Assembly (NCBI GenBank): GCA_037013685.1
Contig: CM072919.1
Span: 32,777,435-32,841,434 of the forward strand
Direction of reading: 5' to 3'
Source: Acridotheres tristis
Lineage: Eukaryota; Chordata; Aves; Passeriformes; Sturnidae
DNA length: 64,000 nt
Shown here one piece after another: positions 27,701 through 42,700 of this stretch; the first letter of the stretch is position 1; every line of letters begins with the position of its first letter. Both the position numbers and the translations under genes were made by a program. The notes under the pieces were generated by a model. The model saw only the letters and a program-made list of their open reading frames with translations, was not told where the DNA came from and searched no databases.

Positions 27701-30700
27701 GTGGAGTTTAAAAAAGGAGGGCTAACAAGATAATAAAAAGAAAAAAAGATGAAGTTCTGCAGCTTGAAGTAAACAAAACCTCTTTCAGAAAACAGTAAGA
27801 GCAAAGAAACCAGCCCAACACTGAAGTTGAACAAGTACCTTACTTGAATGTAACAAGAACATTTGATTATCTTATTTTCTTCAGGAAATCAGTTTCTAAA
27901 AATACTGGTTTGGGACATTTAGAAGTGACATGCTCAACACATGTTTTATATTACTTGCTTTTACAGGCACGTTCTAATGCACTGGGTTTCAAACCAAGTA
28001 ACTGAAATAATTCAAAAACGACTTAAGGGAATCACAACTATTTCTGAAACATGGTACACTCTAAGCCATTCAAAAACACAGCTGTGTTTTGTAAAGTTGT
28101 CTGAGATCTTACCCAAGTAACATAAATTCTTGCAAATACATATTTACAGTTTCTACTGTAAATTGCGAACTATATTTCTTGTCAAGTGTCAATACTGTAC
28201 CTAAAAACCCCAAACCAGTTAAATATGTACCATGAATGCCACTGCAATTCACAAGCAGCTACAGCGAATGCCTGAAGCTAATAAACAATCTGTATGTAGT
28301 GTAAACTGAACAGTCCTACTACTCAAACCCACCTTTGTTAAGGTTAATTTACATCTTCCAATGTAAATTCCTAACTATATGCATTTAGATGCAGCTATTC
28401 AGCATAAAAAGCAGTCTTCAAGAAAGTGCTTGTCCTTACAGTAAATTTGCTCCCCATCACAACTCTTCATTAAGCTTAAGGGAGTAAGAAACACAGCTAA
28501 ATGTCCAAATAAAGGCCAGCTTCTAAGAAAACAATTATTTTTTGGTAAGAATTAAAAACTCTTGACGGTTTGTATAGCAGAGCAGGGCTGCTGCTATGCT
28601 CTCTCAAGAACACACTCTGGGTTACAATTACAGACAGCCACAAGGGTAGCACCCTCATGCAGCACAATTTTAAAAAGTTCCTTAATAAAGCCCCATTGGG
28701 GACAGACGAGTGAGTTTATTACTGGGCAGAAGAGAGTATGTGACTCACAGCCTGAGGACTCCCTTCCCTCTTTAGCCCTGGCTTCAGTGCTGTGCTTGAG
28801 GAGTGAAATCTCAGAAGGGTTTTGTGTTGGCTGGCATTCAAGAAGGAATTTATTGCTTCTTTCTTAGAGACAGCTGAAGGAGGCTGTGTGATTTAGACGC
28901 TCTGACAGTCACTGTGAATTGCTTAATTTGTCAGGAGTAGCACAACGCAGCTTTAAACTGGGGCAAGATTTTTATTATCCATGCTAATCCCCTTTCCATT
29001 GACTGTACTGTGTAATCACATCTCACAACAAAATAGAGCAAGGCAGTCTGTGCCACCTGCCTACCCGTGTGACAACCACATTGACACAGCACATCTTCCC
29101 GGGTGGTGGGCCATCTCCAGAAAATGCAGATATCTCTGACAAGTAGAATTCAACATTTGCAAACGTTTGCCAGCAGAATCTTCCATGTGCAAGGACTCAG
29201 AATGCCCCAAGCAAAAAGTTTTCTCCACCCTGGCCAGAAAGGACTCATCATCTGATGAGAAATTATGTGCACAGTGTCACAACACTACTGGAGCAGCAGC
29301 GGGGTCAACCTCCAAGCCTCTTCTTTATTTTTTGGCTAACTGCAGAAATGGAAGAATCATAGAATCATAAAAATTAGAAAAATACCTGTAGCATCATTGA
29401 TTTCAACTTCTGACTGAATACCACATTGTTGACTAGACCACAGCACTAAGTGCCATGTCCAGTCACTTCTTGAACACCTCCAGAGATTGGTGACCCCACT
29501 GCTTCCCAGGGAAGTCCACTCCAATGCTTGAAAACCCCTCCAGCAAAGGGTGAAAAAGGTGACAACCCTTTCAGAAGGGTGAAAAGTAATCGTTCATGTT
29601 TCGGCTAAAATGCTCATTTAACTACAATGCTTTTAAGGTGTAAATATGCATATGAGGGTTTAGCAGAATGAATGAAATGCAAAGTTTCATCTATTTGGGA
29701 ACCTTCTACATATTTTCCTGCTACTCTTAATGAATATATACACAGTATATCAGAGGGCATTCCACTAGTAAAAGGCATTAGTGATAAAGCCACAAAAATC
29801 TGTGCTTGTATTGGCCTCATACAACTGTCTGCTGATTTCCTTGCTTGCCAGTACTGCAAAATAAGTTCTGTTAAATTAGTTCTGAATTGAAAGATTTAGT
29901 CCTGCCATGTCTTTCACCTTGAATTGATACCAAAGAGTGAAACCAAACTGTCCCTGCAGTTCCTTACAAACAGCAGCTAAACAGCTTTATAAAATACTGC
30001 ACCTTTTTTTTCAGATTCCAGTGAAGAGAGTATTTTCATTTATTTTAATATTGTGAAATGAAAGTGTTTGATTTAATTCCTAAAGGCCTCAAACAGCAGA
30101 ACAGATCAACACATCTGACAACACTAACTGCTTGACTTCTAATAAGCAGCTTACACAAACTGATTCTGCACTCAGACTTCTTAATGGTAACAGGAGAGTG
30201 AATTGCTTTGGGTAGACCTGAGCATGCCAGACTATAAGCTCCTTAGAAGGTATATCAGGCACAAAGAAAGCAAATTTCACCTCAGAAAAATATGACTAGC
30301 AACCTGCTAACCACCAATACTTCTGTGCTTTCACCAGTTTTTAAGAAGGGCTATTTTGGTTTGTTGTTTTTTTGTTGGTTGGGTTTTTCTTTCATTTAAT
30401 TGGAAATTTGGAAAAATCATTAGCCCTTCATTCCCAATTTTTTTGTATTTCACTCACAAAAGAAATGTCAAACATGGTGTAAATTTAGTATTGTGTCAGT
30501 TCCTATGTATTTCCTGGTACTGTATTTGAATCATCACACATATAAAAAAAGATTAATATTATCGTAGGCTAAAAAGATAGCCTGGGTTGGAAAGTACCAC
30601 AGGAGGTCATCTAGTCCAACTGCTACCCAAAGTAAAGACAATAATCAGCCATTAGTCTACCCTGGGTAATTAGTGAATGGCATAAGCTGGGCAGACAATC

Positions 30701-33700
30701 ATACAAAAAAACCAAAACACTTGAAGTATAATTTAAATTAACTCTTGGCTCCTCTCAGTGAGCCGATCAAATATAAACAGCACATGCTGAAATGGAAACA
30801 CAATGTTTGTGCCAGTGTAGAGCCCCTCTCTCCTGCTTATGTATTAGAAAAAAAATCCCTGGAGTTTCTAAAAAATATCTTGCATCAGATAAGAGGTAGC
30901 AATATCCACATTTTCCTGGCATCAGGAAGTTCTCTTCAAACATATCCAGTGTCAGAAAAACAGACACATGTAATCAACAAAGTTCAACTTCACACTGCAG
31001 ACACCAAATATAGGCTCACAATGCATTTGTCTAAAAAACACCGAAAACAATCCAAAAGTTCATGTTGCTTTCTGTTTCTCATAACAGGCACTTTGAAACC
31101 TAGTTTGGACAAGAGGGCCTTGATTTCTAAGGACTTTACAAAACGTAACTCCTATGCACACATAAGAACAAGGCTCTCAGTTTTTTAGGAGGGGTGTAAC
31201 TTTAGATTTTGCATTTGCATGGGAGCTCTACCTCTATTATCTACTCATATAAAAACTACAATTTTGCCTTCAGAAAGCCTTTACAAGTGTAGGACTCATT
31301 TTTAAACAGTGAAAGCAGCTACATGAGTAAGCAACTATGGCCATTGAACTTGATACCCTCCTATATAAAGTTGTTTCATAATGCCCACTAATAATGGAAT
31401 ATTTTTGACCTTCTGTGACATTCCAAGAAGTCAAACCAAGACTCTCACTTCATTTGCCATAATGCAGTTCCAGAAGGACAGTAACTACAAGATACACAAC
31501 ACCTCAGCAGAAAGTAACTACGGCAACACTCTTTTTTGGACAGAACCTACATAATCCTGGTTAAAAATATCACTTCATTCAGTTAATAATTTTCTTCTTC
31601 GAACATTGACTCTACTTTATTAACATGAAACCTATTATTAAACAAACTGATTCACATGAAAGTGATTACTAACAACAAGAATAAATCAGAATCTAGCCTC
31701 AATTATTGAAGGACTCTTGCACTAAGTCTTTCAGAAGGCTATGCTCTTCTGAAATCCTCAAGGAGTAAACAAGGTCAAACTGCCTCTGCTACAGAATGGG
31801 GGAAATTAAGATAATGTCACCGTGAAAACAAGCAGAAATATTTTATCTCACAGTTAGTGGGGAAACAGCTCCCATAACAAAGTTTTGTAAGCATTTTAAG
31901 ACATACCAGCTGAAACTGAAACCACACTTAACGTTTTTATCATTGAAAGAAACAAAGAGAAAATAATTGTTTTCCCCCCTTTATAACTGTAGTTAGGCAA
32001 GCTGTAGATTGACAATTGAATAGTAACAGGACAAACTACTTAACTCCCTGAATATATCTGATACATGAAGTATACACTCTGATGTACTTTTTTTTGTCAC
32101 ACTACTTACAGTATGGCCTCCTTGAATAAAACATATTTTCATTTAGTTTTGGCAGAAAGAGTTTTAAGGCAGTTATTTTTTTTCTTTTAAAGACATTTTT
32201 AAAATTGAAACTTGTCTCTTACCATAACTGTAGGAAGCACCACAGCATTCAGAGGTTTGTCATTGACAACAGTATCTTTAACCAGCATATATATTCTTTC
32301 AGCTTCAGAAAAACATGAAATTTGGAGTACAACAGCACCTGTAAAGAGGCATCAGAACTACTTTTTATATTTTCTATTATTATTATTATTATTATTACAT
32401 TTCATATTACAGCAAAAGTTTACTCAGTTTACTGAGGACAATGAATAATGATTCAGCAAACTTGCAGTTGTTTGTTATCAATTGAATTGTTACTCTGTTT
32501 TTAAACCTTCGTTCCTAGCCTCAAAGACAGTTCAGATTTTTGTTAAAGCAAAGCAACTTGAAGGCAAGAACTGCAGCACAGAACTAATGCATATTTAAAG
32601 ATTTCCTTTGAGCTTCAGGGTTAGGGCCTATTTGCATACTCTTTATCATGACTAACATTCTGTTCTCATCATCCACAAGTGACAGAGGTATCAGGTTTCA
32701 TTTTGTAACCAATTATTAAAAATCCATTAGTTCTGTTTATTAACAATATCTCACTATGAATTACTGCAAGCAAATATTTGGGTGATAATCAAGTTTAGAA
32801 CTGTATGTTGGCTTAGGTTCTGAATGGAGATGTTGGGGAAAACGAAAAAACAGAAAAGACAAAATAAACACCAACAAGTTAGTGTAAAGTAAGCTATCTG
32901 GTGAGGAGGAAAACAGGGCAGGTTAAGACAAAAATGCAGAATGGACAGTATATGAGATGTAGGCTGGTAACAATCTGGCTGCAACGAAAAAGGAGAGTTA
33001 GGAAGTCATGAGAACCACAAAAATACAAGCACAAGAAGAAAGTGGCAATAAAAATCACATACAAGCAAAAACATCTAAAAAACATATGCATGTAAATTTA
33101 GTTTAATGATGCTGTGACATAGGATGAGTACCACAAAAATATGGAAAGGAGAAGGTACATCTGAAAGCTTTACAGCTTTTCCTATGAAAAGATGAAAATC
33201 AATCAGTATCAATTAGTCATGTGAAGACGGCAAATAGCACAAAGGAGACACACACATCAGCCTTTAAAACCATGCTATAGAAAGAACCATTTAGCAGACG
33301 TGGAAGTTAAGCCTGCCAAAGGACGTGAAACATCTGACCTATCGATACTTAAACATACAGAAGAGAAAATTCTACACTTCACATTTTTACCAAACACAGA
33401 TCTCTACCTGACCACTGCACTAAAGCTGCCCAGAGCCACTGCTGCTCCAGCTATCAGAAGCCTCATGGCTTCTCCGATTTCACTGAAACAAAATTCATAC
33501 AGCAAAAGCAAAGAAACAGCTCAAAGGATGAATGTATTTATTTTCTTCCACTTTCAGCCATTGAACTCTAGCTCTTAACATTGCTAGGAAACAGTGACTA
33601 TGAAACAGTCCCACTGAGTCCAAAAGTGTACCAAATTTTGAAGTATTCTTCAAGTCAAAGAGAGTATACTTGAAAGATTTTTAACAGTTCTGCGGTGTTA

Positions 33701-36700
33701 GATTATTCAGTTGAAGTGCAACTTCAAAACTCATTTTTATGATGAAATATTACTGCGTTCTGGTTCACAAGGCATGAAGCCAACCTTTTAACTTTTTTTA
33801 ATAAGGTAACACTAATCCCCTGCTCTTCAAAATACAATGTGTTATATTTTACCTGAAGGGCTTTTTCTTATGCCATAAGACTAACATACTCTGAGCTTTC
33901 AGCCTCTAGTATTAGGCTGCAGTTTTGAAAATAGACATTGTTTGCAAGACTAAAAATTCTAATGCTTACCTTGTGCTTGATAAACATGACTCACCGATAC
34001 TACATTTGCTGCAAAGGGTAAAAACATAAACACATAAAACCTTGGGTACATTTAGAGTAAATATTTAAAGTATTTGAAAAAGTTACATAAATATAATATA
34101 AATAAATATTAAAAGTTATACAAATACAGGGAGAACCTCCAGCTAACACTTTCCCTGTCATGTGTACTTTGCAAGTAAGAAAAGCTAAATTGATTTTCAT
34201 AAAAGGTGACTAAGAATTCTTTCTGGCATTTCAAGTTTAATTCCTCTTGAAGTGACATAAAAGATTGGGAAAAATGTTTTGTTTCCTGCAACAAAAAGCA
34301 GGACACATTCCTGACACTGTTTATACAAAGTATTGGTTGAAGGAGTATTATGAAAATTCAATCACACTTCTTTGAAAAAGAAAAATAAATTATTTTCCCT
34401 GAGTGTTTGTCCATATGTGTGTATACACACTGCTCATACTTCTCCATGATGGGGCACAGAGCTCATGACTAACATGGAGAACAGTCCAGGCAAAAAGTGT
34501 CAGAGGTTAAAAAAGGCAAGGGATATTCTGTGGTTTAAGGTATGTATGATTCTTCTAAAAAGTGATGCTTTTTCATACAAACATACAAAAAAAAGAAAAA
34601 AAAAGGCGTAGTCACATAACTAGAGTAACATAATAATTATTCTGTAAATAATGAGCTGTCACATCTCTCCTGCAACTGTGAGCATGTTAAAATGATTTTA
34701 GAAGCCCACATGAGAGCAAAAGGCAGAATGATTTTTTAAAATCAGGTAAGAAAAAGTTAAAGTTATAAGAAAAGTGAGCAATTGATGCTACTACATTTTG
34801 TTCTGTACAAATTAATGTGTCTGAAAATGTACCTGTTTACTTACTTTTGATAGCTAATTCTTCCTTGAGAATATTTGTGTATTCTTCAGGGGAAAGTTGA
34901 GGTGGAAGGCCACCAACAAATAAATTTACTTGTACAATGGATTTACTGTTTTCCACAATGTAAAATCTTGTTTGATTCATCTGACGTATTGAAGTCTACC
35001 AAAATAAAGGAAAATAAATGACATGACATTTGGCAAAAAGATATTGTGAAGCAAAATCCAAAATAGTTCTGCACTTAGCAATCATGTCCTCTATGCCTAG
35101 AGAATATCAGAAACAAACTTCAGTTCAAGCACTTAGCTTCTCTTCCCTTGAGCCTGCTTAGAAGGTAACCAATAATGCACTTTTTCTGTAAGAAACAAGA
35201 CTTCATACTTGCTAAAAAAAAAAAGTTTCTTTTTCAGATCTACCTTTCTTATGTCCTTGAGTCTGTTAAGAATCAGTTCCTGATTGTCCAAGACCATGCG
35301 CTGAACTGGAGAGGGCAAGAACATTGATCATGTTAGAGAGCATGTAAATCATCATCAGGCTCAATTACACAAAAAACAATCAGAAGAAAAATTAGGGGTA
35401 AAGTATAGCTCTGTGTACAACTAATTTTCTCATAAAGGACCATGTAGACCTGGACTACTTCTTACCCAACAACAAAAACACATAGGTGCTTGGAACAGTC
35501 TGGCCTTTTCCAAAGTTCTTACACACCATCCTCCTTTAAAAAAAGGCAGAAATAGCCTGAACTCAATCAAAGACAAGCAGTACTTTGGTAATAATCTAAC
35601 AGTTTGACACTGTTTAAAGAAGACTTTAAAACGACATTTCCTAACAAGTACAAAAATAACCAACTTCTGTGTTTTATCAAAATATTAAAACAATTTTAAC
35701 AACTTCCAGTGAATGTAAGCTTGCAAATGATGCTTTAAAACAGAACACCAGAAACCAATCAAGGTTATGACATTCATAAAGCTACAATAACCTTATAAAA
35801 CAACTTCCCAATAATGCTTGCAAATGAAGCAAAGCATCGAGATAGTATTTGAACGACGAAGATATTTATTCAGCTGTGGTCAGAGCATTAGACTACTTAA
35901 ATGTCTTCATTTATTTCTCCATGCAACCTTACAAGTACTGAAGCACAAAAGGATGTCAACTTGGAGAACACCAGCCTAGTTCCTACAGGATCATAAAACA
36001 CTTGAGCAATGCTAGGACTACATATTTGTGTTCTTCCTAACACACAAACATATTACTTGGACTGTCTTAGACACAGACTTACTCTTTTTCAGGGGCTGTG
36101 TCAGGAGGAAAGAAGACAGTGGAAGACATTTGAACTTTAGAATTAATCTTTAATAAATATTAAAGTTATTAATAAAAAACTGCAATTAAGAGAATTATGT
36201 CAGTTAAACATAGCTCCACAAAACAGGGCAAAAGTGTAAATAACCCACCAGAAACCACAAATGAGTTTTTATGCAATAATGAAGGGGAACCTTATTCCCA
36301 CAGGACTGAAAAGAATCAGCATCAGTTTGGATTAAATATTTCAACATTTTCATGAAGTTTCACTTGTGGTTTTTATTGTAGAAAATGAACTGTGACTGTT
36401 AAAATGGGGAAAAAACCCACAGAGATCAGATGTGTGTTTGGCCAATGCTCCTTCACCTTCCTTTACCTTGCTTACTGCCCATAAGGACTTCCACCAATTT
36501 GAAATTCTGGAAGCACTCCGTCTGCCAAAAGATACAACATGTAAATGCAGCTTCTGAGCAACAAAATTCTGCCAGATGTTTACTTTATTGTGTGTTATAT
36601 CCTATATATAGTGTATAACAGAGCACGGAAAATTAAACGTCTTTTAAAAATTAAGTCTTTTTAAATCAACCATGATGTTCTTCTAACCTACTCTTTCCAA

Positions 36701-39700
36701 GACAGGAATAATCTTCATTTTATATACTCATAGCATCACACTCCCATGCTCCTAAAAACACTGGCATTCTCACAGCCACATTGTGAAGGGACTCCTGTAT
36801 ACAGCACAGTTAATCTCATTCCTGCTTCAGCAATGAGCAGCTCATCTGGGGTATTTCCTGAGTATCCTTCCAGAGAAAGCATGCAGGACTGCTCTTGGAG
36901 AAGATGGCCCAGGAACCAGCTTGGCAAAAGCAGGCTGACCATTCCCCATCTCCTGGGACACGCCAGGCACTGATGTAACAAAACCCATTTCACATGAGCC
37001 ACAATCTCTTCTCCAAGCTACTGCCAGGGACCACTCAAGCCCCTTTCAGCTGCACCAGAAGAGCTGGCACAGTCAAGACCTGAACCATTTATGACAATGA
37101 CTGAAACCCTGCAAACATATGGCACTCAGGAATGAGGAAGGGTCTTAAATTTTGACCTTGAGACTCAAGAGACAAATGATCTTGCTTTATGTGTCATGAA
37201 TGGGGGTGTTAAGAGCCATAACTGCCTACATGTGCTTTGCCTGATACTTGATGAGAGCGACTTGGAGCACAGGCAAAACCTGGATATTAAAAAGAGATTT
37301 CCTGTATGTACATGTTTATACAGAGAAACAAATACAGCATTAGAAAATTATCACTACTGGAGAAATTGCAATTGAGCCAAAGAATTAAGTCTTTTACAAT
37401 ACATAGCTAGCTGCCCAAATACAGAGATGTGAAGGTCTTCAGAGTTTCCAACTCTACTGTTTGACAGTTGTTTTTTTCAGATGAGATAAAACATCAGACA
37501 TGGCTGTTCCTATTTTTGTTAAAAAGTCCACAGCACTTGAGGAAATTAACTGACAAAAAATCCTGGAAGTATCCTGTAGCCAAAACAAGCTGCATGGTTT
37601 ACACAGCTGGATACACCTAGACAGAAGTACGATTATCACTTACTGCAGAGAGTTAGTCACATGCATGTTCCTATGTACCCTGTAAATAACCACATCACCC
37701 CCTCCGTGCACATGGCTGTGCCCTGGAGCAATGGAACTGTGCTGATTTGCTGGTGTGCTCACAAGCCCCAGGTGTTGACTAAAATGTGCACACCACAGCT
37801 TTGTATCTCCACATTGGTGAGGCTGGGCCTGCCAGTGGCTTGGCATGCTAGCAAAGTTTACTAACATGTTTCCTGAAAGTCATGCTGTTTTGGCACCAAC
37901 CCTAAGAAGGACAGGCAGATAGAAAAGAGATTATTGTCCAAGGAACGCATGTGCATCTACAAGATTACAAGACGTATCTAAAATTTTCCAGTGATGTGGG
38001 AAGCAGTGCAGACAGCAAAGAACATGGGTGTTGCTTCAACCTTGAGTCCTTCCTTGCAGCCCTTGGGGGCTACAGAGATGCTGTCTGCCACCATAGGAAG
38101 AAAATTTCTGCAGTGCTCTTCAATATTTTTATAAATTGTTTGGATGAAGAAATCAAATGTACTGTGAGTTTCCTGATAATACTAAGCTCAGAGGAAATGT
38201 GGACACCCTCAAAGGGAGAGGACCCTTACTGGGAGATGTGGATGTGCTAGAGGGCTGGGCAATCACCAACCACATGAAATTTTTAACAAGAGCTACTGCC
38301 AGATTCTCAACCCGGGACGGGGTAATTCTGGGTGACACAGTTTAAGATGGATATCAACCCACCTGAATGTGTCCAGAGCAGAGTGACCAAGAGGATGAAA
38401 AGTCTCGAAGTCAAGACTTTCAAGTACCTCTCTGAGGTCACTTGGTTTGCTCACCCTGGAGAAGAGGAGGGTGAGGGGTGACCTCACCATGGTCAACAGC
38501 TTCCTTAAGGTGGGCAGTGAAGGGAGAAGTGCCAATTTCCTCTCTCTGGTGACCAATGATTGGACCCAAGGAAAAGAGAGTGAAGCTGCATTAAGGGGAA
38601 TTCAAATTAGATGTTAGGAAATGTTCTTCACTGAAAGAGTGGCTGGTACTTGGAACAGGATCCCTAGGAAAGTGTTCATAGCAGCAAGTTTGTGAGAGTT
38701 CAAGTGTCTGGACAATGCTGTTAGTCACATACTTCACTTGTAGGTAATCCTGCAAGGAGCAGGAAGTTGGACTCAGTGATATTTATGGGTCCTTTCCAAC
38801 CTGGGATATTCTGTGATTTTACAATTTCCTTCAAAGCAGCATAAAGAATTAAGAGACAAGCATGATCACCCTAACAGTGATTGTCAATTTCCCAATAAGG
38901 TAAAATTAGCTGAATAGCAACATACATAAGTGTGTTTTAAATATTTCAAGACAATAACAACCAGTAAAAAAATGCTGCACCCCAAGAATCATGGTGTTCA
39001 TGCATATAAGTACACTTGGCCCAGAAACACTCATGGTACCATCCAGCACAGAGCAACCATGCCTACCTACCCTGAAGATTGTGTTAAGCTTTGAGCAGCA
39101 TGCTGGTCACGAAAGATCATCTGCCAAATGCTAACAACATTTACAATAACTGTGAATTCAGAGACTGCAATTTTCCTGAAGCAAAAAATACATACTTCCA
39201 GGGTCACTCACTTAGGATCTTTCACTTACCTGCCTTCCAAGTAATGGGAGCACTTCTTTGATCACAGTCTGCACAATGCTATCCTTTTTTACTCGTAGAG
39301 AAACATATGCCATTCCCACCCTAAGGAGAAAAATACTTATTTTAGGATGTATCGTATGTGTACTTTTTTAAACTAAGTATAGAATTTTCTCAAATATTTT
39401 AATTAGTTGAAGAAAGTTGTTCACTGAGGCTCGTGACAGATGTGGTATCAGCACTGCACACAAGAAAACACTTTCATCTCAAGGAACTACTAGTCACAAC
39501 TTCTGCACTACAGATTAGCTTCTTCCCAACCACAAAAATAACCTGCAAGTCTTTTATAAAACTTGTCAATGCAGTTGCAACAGCAAAATGAACACATCGT
39601 TAAATTTTATCCCACAGGCCTTCAGAAATTAGTATGTCCAGACCACTTTGTTTCCACTACTCAACATGTTTGAATTCATACTGTCTCAGTGGGAAACTGT

Positions 39701-42700
39701 ATAGGATTTTTTTTTTAATTTTAATTCTTTTTCCTCCTCATCTCTCATGGGAAGTTGTAGTAGTTCTTCCTACTAGAACTGTAGTTCTTCCTACTTCAAA
39801 TTTCTTTGAAAAAAATCCATCAATTTTTCAAGTGATGTGTATGTCATCATTTGTTTACAGATGTAGTTAATGTAAAGTTGCATCTTTCTAACCAGGCACA
39901 TGATAATAGAACTGCACAAGTTGCACTGTATGTTCCATGCATGAAAAGAAATCCGAGAGTTTCCAGGCATGGAAATTAATGTTATGCATACTACCCATTC
40001 AGAAAAATGAACAGAAGAATCCTGAAATACAGAAACTACACTCTTTGTTAGAGCTCTGCAGCTTCAAAAACTAAAGCAAACAGGGCTAGACTACAGATGA
40101 CAAATGTAGCCAAGAAGGATAACCTTGTGATCAAGAAGGAAAAAACTCACTTTAGCCAGGCAGGATAAATTCTGATCACTTCCTCGTCCTTTGGTTTGGC
40201 TCTGATGATCCAAGCTTCAGGAACAGATTCTCGGAATACTGAGCCCAAGTTGCTGTCCTCTGCAGCATCATTCCTGTTGATAACATCATCAGAGAGCAGC
40301 ACCTGCTGTGTAAAGGTCTGAAGCTCATACTCCTGCTGGTCATCATTTATGTAGTACGCCCTCAAAGCAGCCTCCTAAACACAGCAAGATAAATTAACAC
40401 TTACTTGAAAAGGCACCACTAATACAAATGCAGCCACAGACATTCTAAATATCTGATTTATGAAATGAACCTTTAATGCATGTTCGAACCTCAGAGCAGT
40501 GAATACGTAACAATGGCAAAAAACCCCAAAACAAGAGTGAAGTTTTGAAAACAAATTTCAGTGAACATGAAAGAGAACTTGAGATATCAATGCATTTGAA
40601 GACAATCCACAGTATTTTTGGCAAGCAATAGACATTGTAAGATCAAATGTAAAAATCCAGGTCAAATAAATCTACACACATAAATGCGAAATTTACTCCA
40701 CAAAGAAAATAGCAAATTACACCTGATTGCATCCAACTCTACTACTCAGTCTTCTTGCACTAAGGGATGCTAAAAATTAGTGAGCTTCTCAGCCACGAAG
40801 CTGCCCTAAACCCACACACCTGTGAACAGGAAAGAGCTGTTCTTGCATGATGCAAACACGAATTTTACATCCACAGTGGGCCCATGCCTGCAGCACCTCT
40901 GCGAACACAGATGCTGCAGTCAATACAGCACATATATTAGAAATTGTATTCCTCTACTCTGGTATTAAAAGCACCAACCTAGTAAAATGTGATTGAAAGG
41001 CAACTGGCACTCCTAAATAAAAGTGTTTTCAATCCTGTACATAGTTTTTCTTAAATATCTTTGACAGGTAAACTACTACTACTAAAACTACAAACCCTTT
41101 GCAAAACTCCTGTTGATTTTGAGCACAGTATTAAGATAAAAATCCTAATGATCTTTAGCTTTATATTGTCAAAATTCTGCTGTAATATATTCTTCAGACT
41201 TTGCTAAGTCTGTTATGACTCTGAGACCTCACCATATACAATTCTATTGCAAACCACCCTATTTCCCCTTTGGGATTTATCTCTCACAGCATGGGGTCTC
41301 TGCCTAGCCCAGTGAATAAAGATCTGTACAGCACACTTGATTTAGTACTAAGTAATTTTTCCATCCCAGATGGAGCACTGGAAAAGCTAGGGAGTGGTCA
41401 GTATGTGATTAATGATTGACTGTTTTCACAGCCAAGGGGTGGAGATAACTATAACAAGCTTTAGTGTTCAAAGCTGATTAACTGAAGTGCAATATTGGTG
41501 GGTGTCCAGGATAAATACCATACCACTACCACAGAAAAGGAGCAAGATCTAAGGAACTGGTTATCCTGTATTGCTTGTATCGGTAAAATCAGGCTCTGAA
41601 GTAACACCAGAAAGCAGAATATCTGCTTAACATGTGATACTGTGGTTGCCATTATGCTACAGATATGTAAGCCACCATTTTCCCAGATGCTCTAAAATAA
41701 AAGCACTATATGAAGTCAAATTACATTGTAATATTATAGCCTATTCACAGATTGTTGTTGTTGAGTTACATTTATAATACTTAGCTTTTTACTACTGTAA
41801 TATAAAATTATATGTATCACATCGGAAAACTGACCCTCATTGGGTATCTTACCACAACTTCTTCATTTTTTGCAATTCTTGGAACTGAAATTAGCCGAAA
41901 TTGATTGCGTTTCACTGCATCATTCCCATCAAATATCTTCAGTGTTTGTTTACCTGAATAGAAACAATTGTATTTCATTAACACACACACACCTTGAATC
42001 AGAAAGTATCTGAATAGGAAGTAAAAGGAAAGTACCTGAATACTAAAAACCTGCTTTAAACCCACTGAAATGTTTCTTCTTGGGAATATTCCTTGTCATA
42101 GAACAAGCTTTGAGGCTGAGTATTTTAAATATTGTTTTGTTACTGTTCGTTTAAAACAAGGGTACATTCAGAGAGGAAAGAGGGAGAAGTAATCACAGTT
42201 TTATCCTGGCTTTTGATATAACTGTTATAACCTCAGAATTCATTATTGACAAGTTGAATAACTTGAAGACCAAGACAAAGTGTCACCCCCTTCAGAACAG
42301 CTCCCAAAGCACTGCCAATTCTGAGAATGTGCTTCCAAAGGAAGTCCCTAAGATGTGGGTTAAGTATACAGGCAATCGGAGGAAAATACAGGGACAACGG
42401 AAAAACTGGAAGAAAGAAGGTACAGCAAATGAAGACCTTCAGCCTTTTGCTATGTTTCAGTTCACTAAAGCCTTATCAAGTCCGTGCTCAACCTGTTGAG
42501 CTCAGATTGTTGCACAGACATCGTGAAAGGGTGAAGAGTGAAGGATTTCAGGTTCACCTTTCACGAAAATGGATTATGACTCAGCTACAGGCTGCTGTAT
42601 GACAAAGTCTTTCTCTTAAACACTGTTTTAAAGAGTCATAGCAAAGTGCAACCAAATTGTCATAAAACAGGCAGGTTTTGAGATGTTTTAGGAACAAGTT

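Larger units (their letters stand above)
24550..32222 (-). other. DGKQ: Largest DGKQ intron, 7.7 kb
   Basis: Separates the RA/interdomain half from the catalytic half. It carries three CR1 remnants, all in the same orientation as the gene (26762-27436, 29353-29545, 30576-30665), and a (TTAG)n run at 26261-26280. I found no additional exon on the minus strand. Confidence 0.7.
32339..33969 (-). other. DGKQ: DGKQ intron, 1.6 kb, with a candidate cryptic exon
   Basis: Contains the ATT microsatellite at 32375-32397 and the 75-base exon-like element at 33408-33482. Otherwise AT-rich and unremarkable. Confidence 0.6.
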
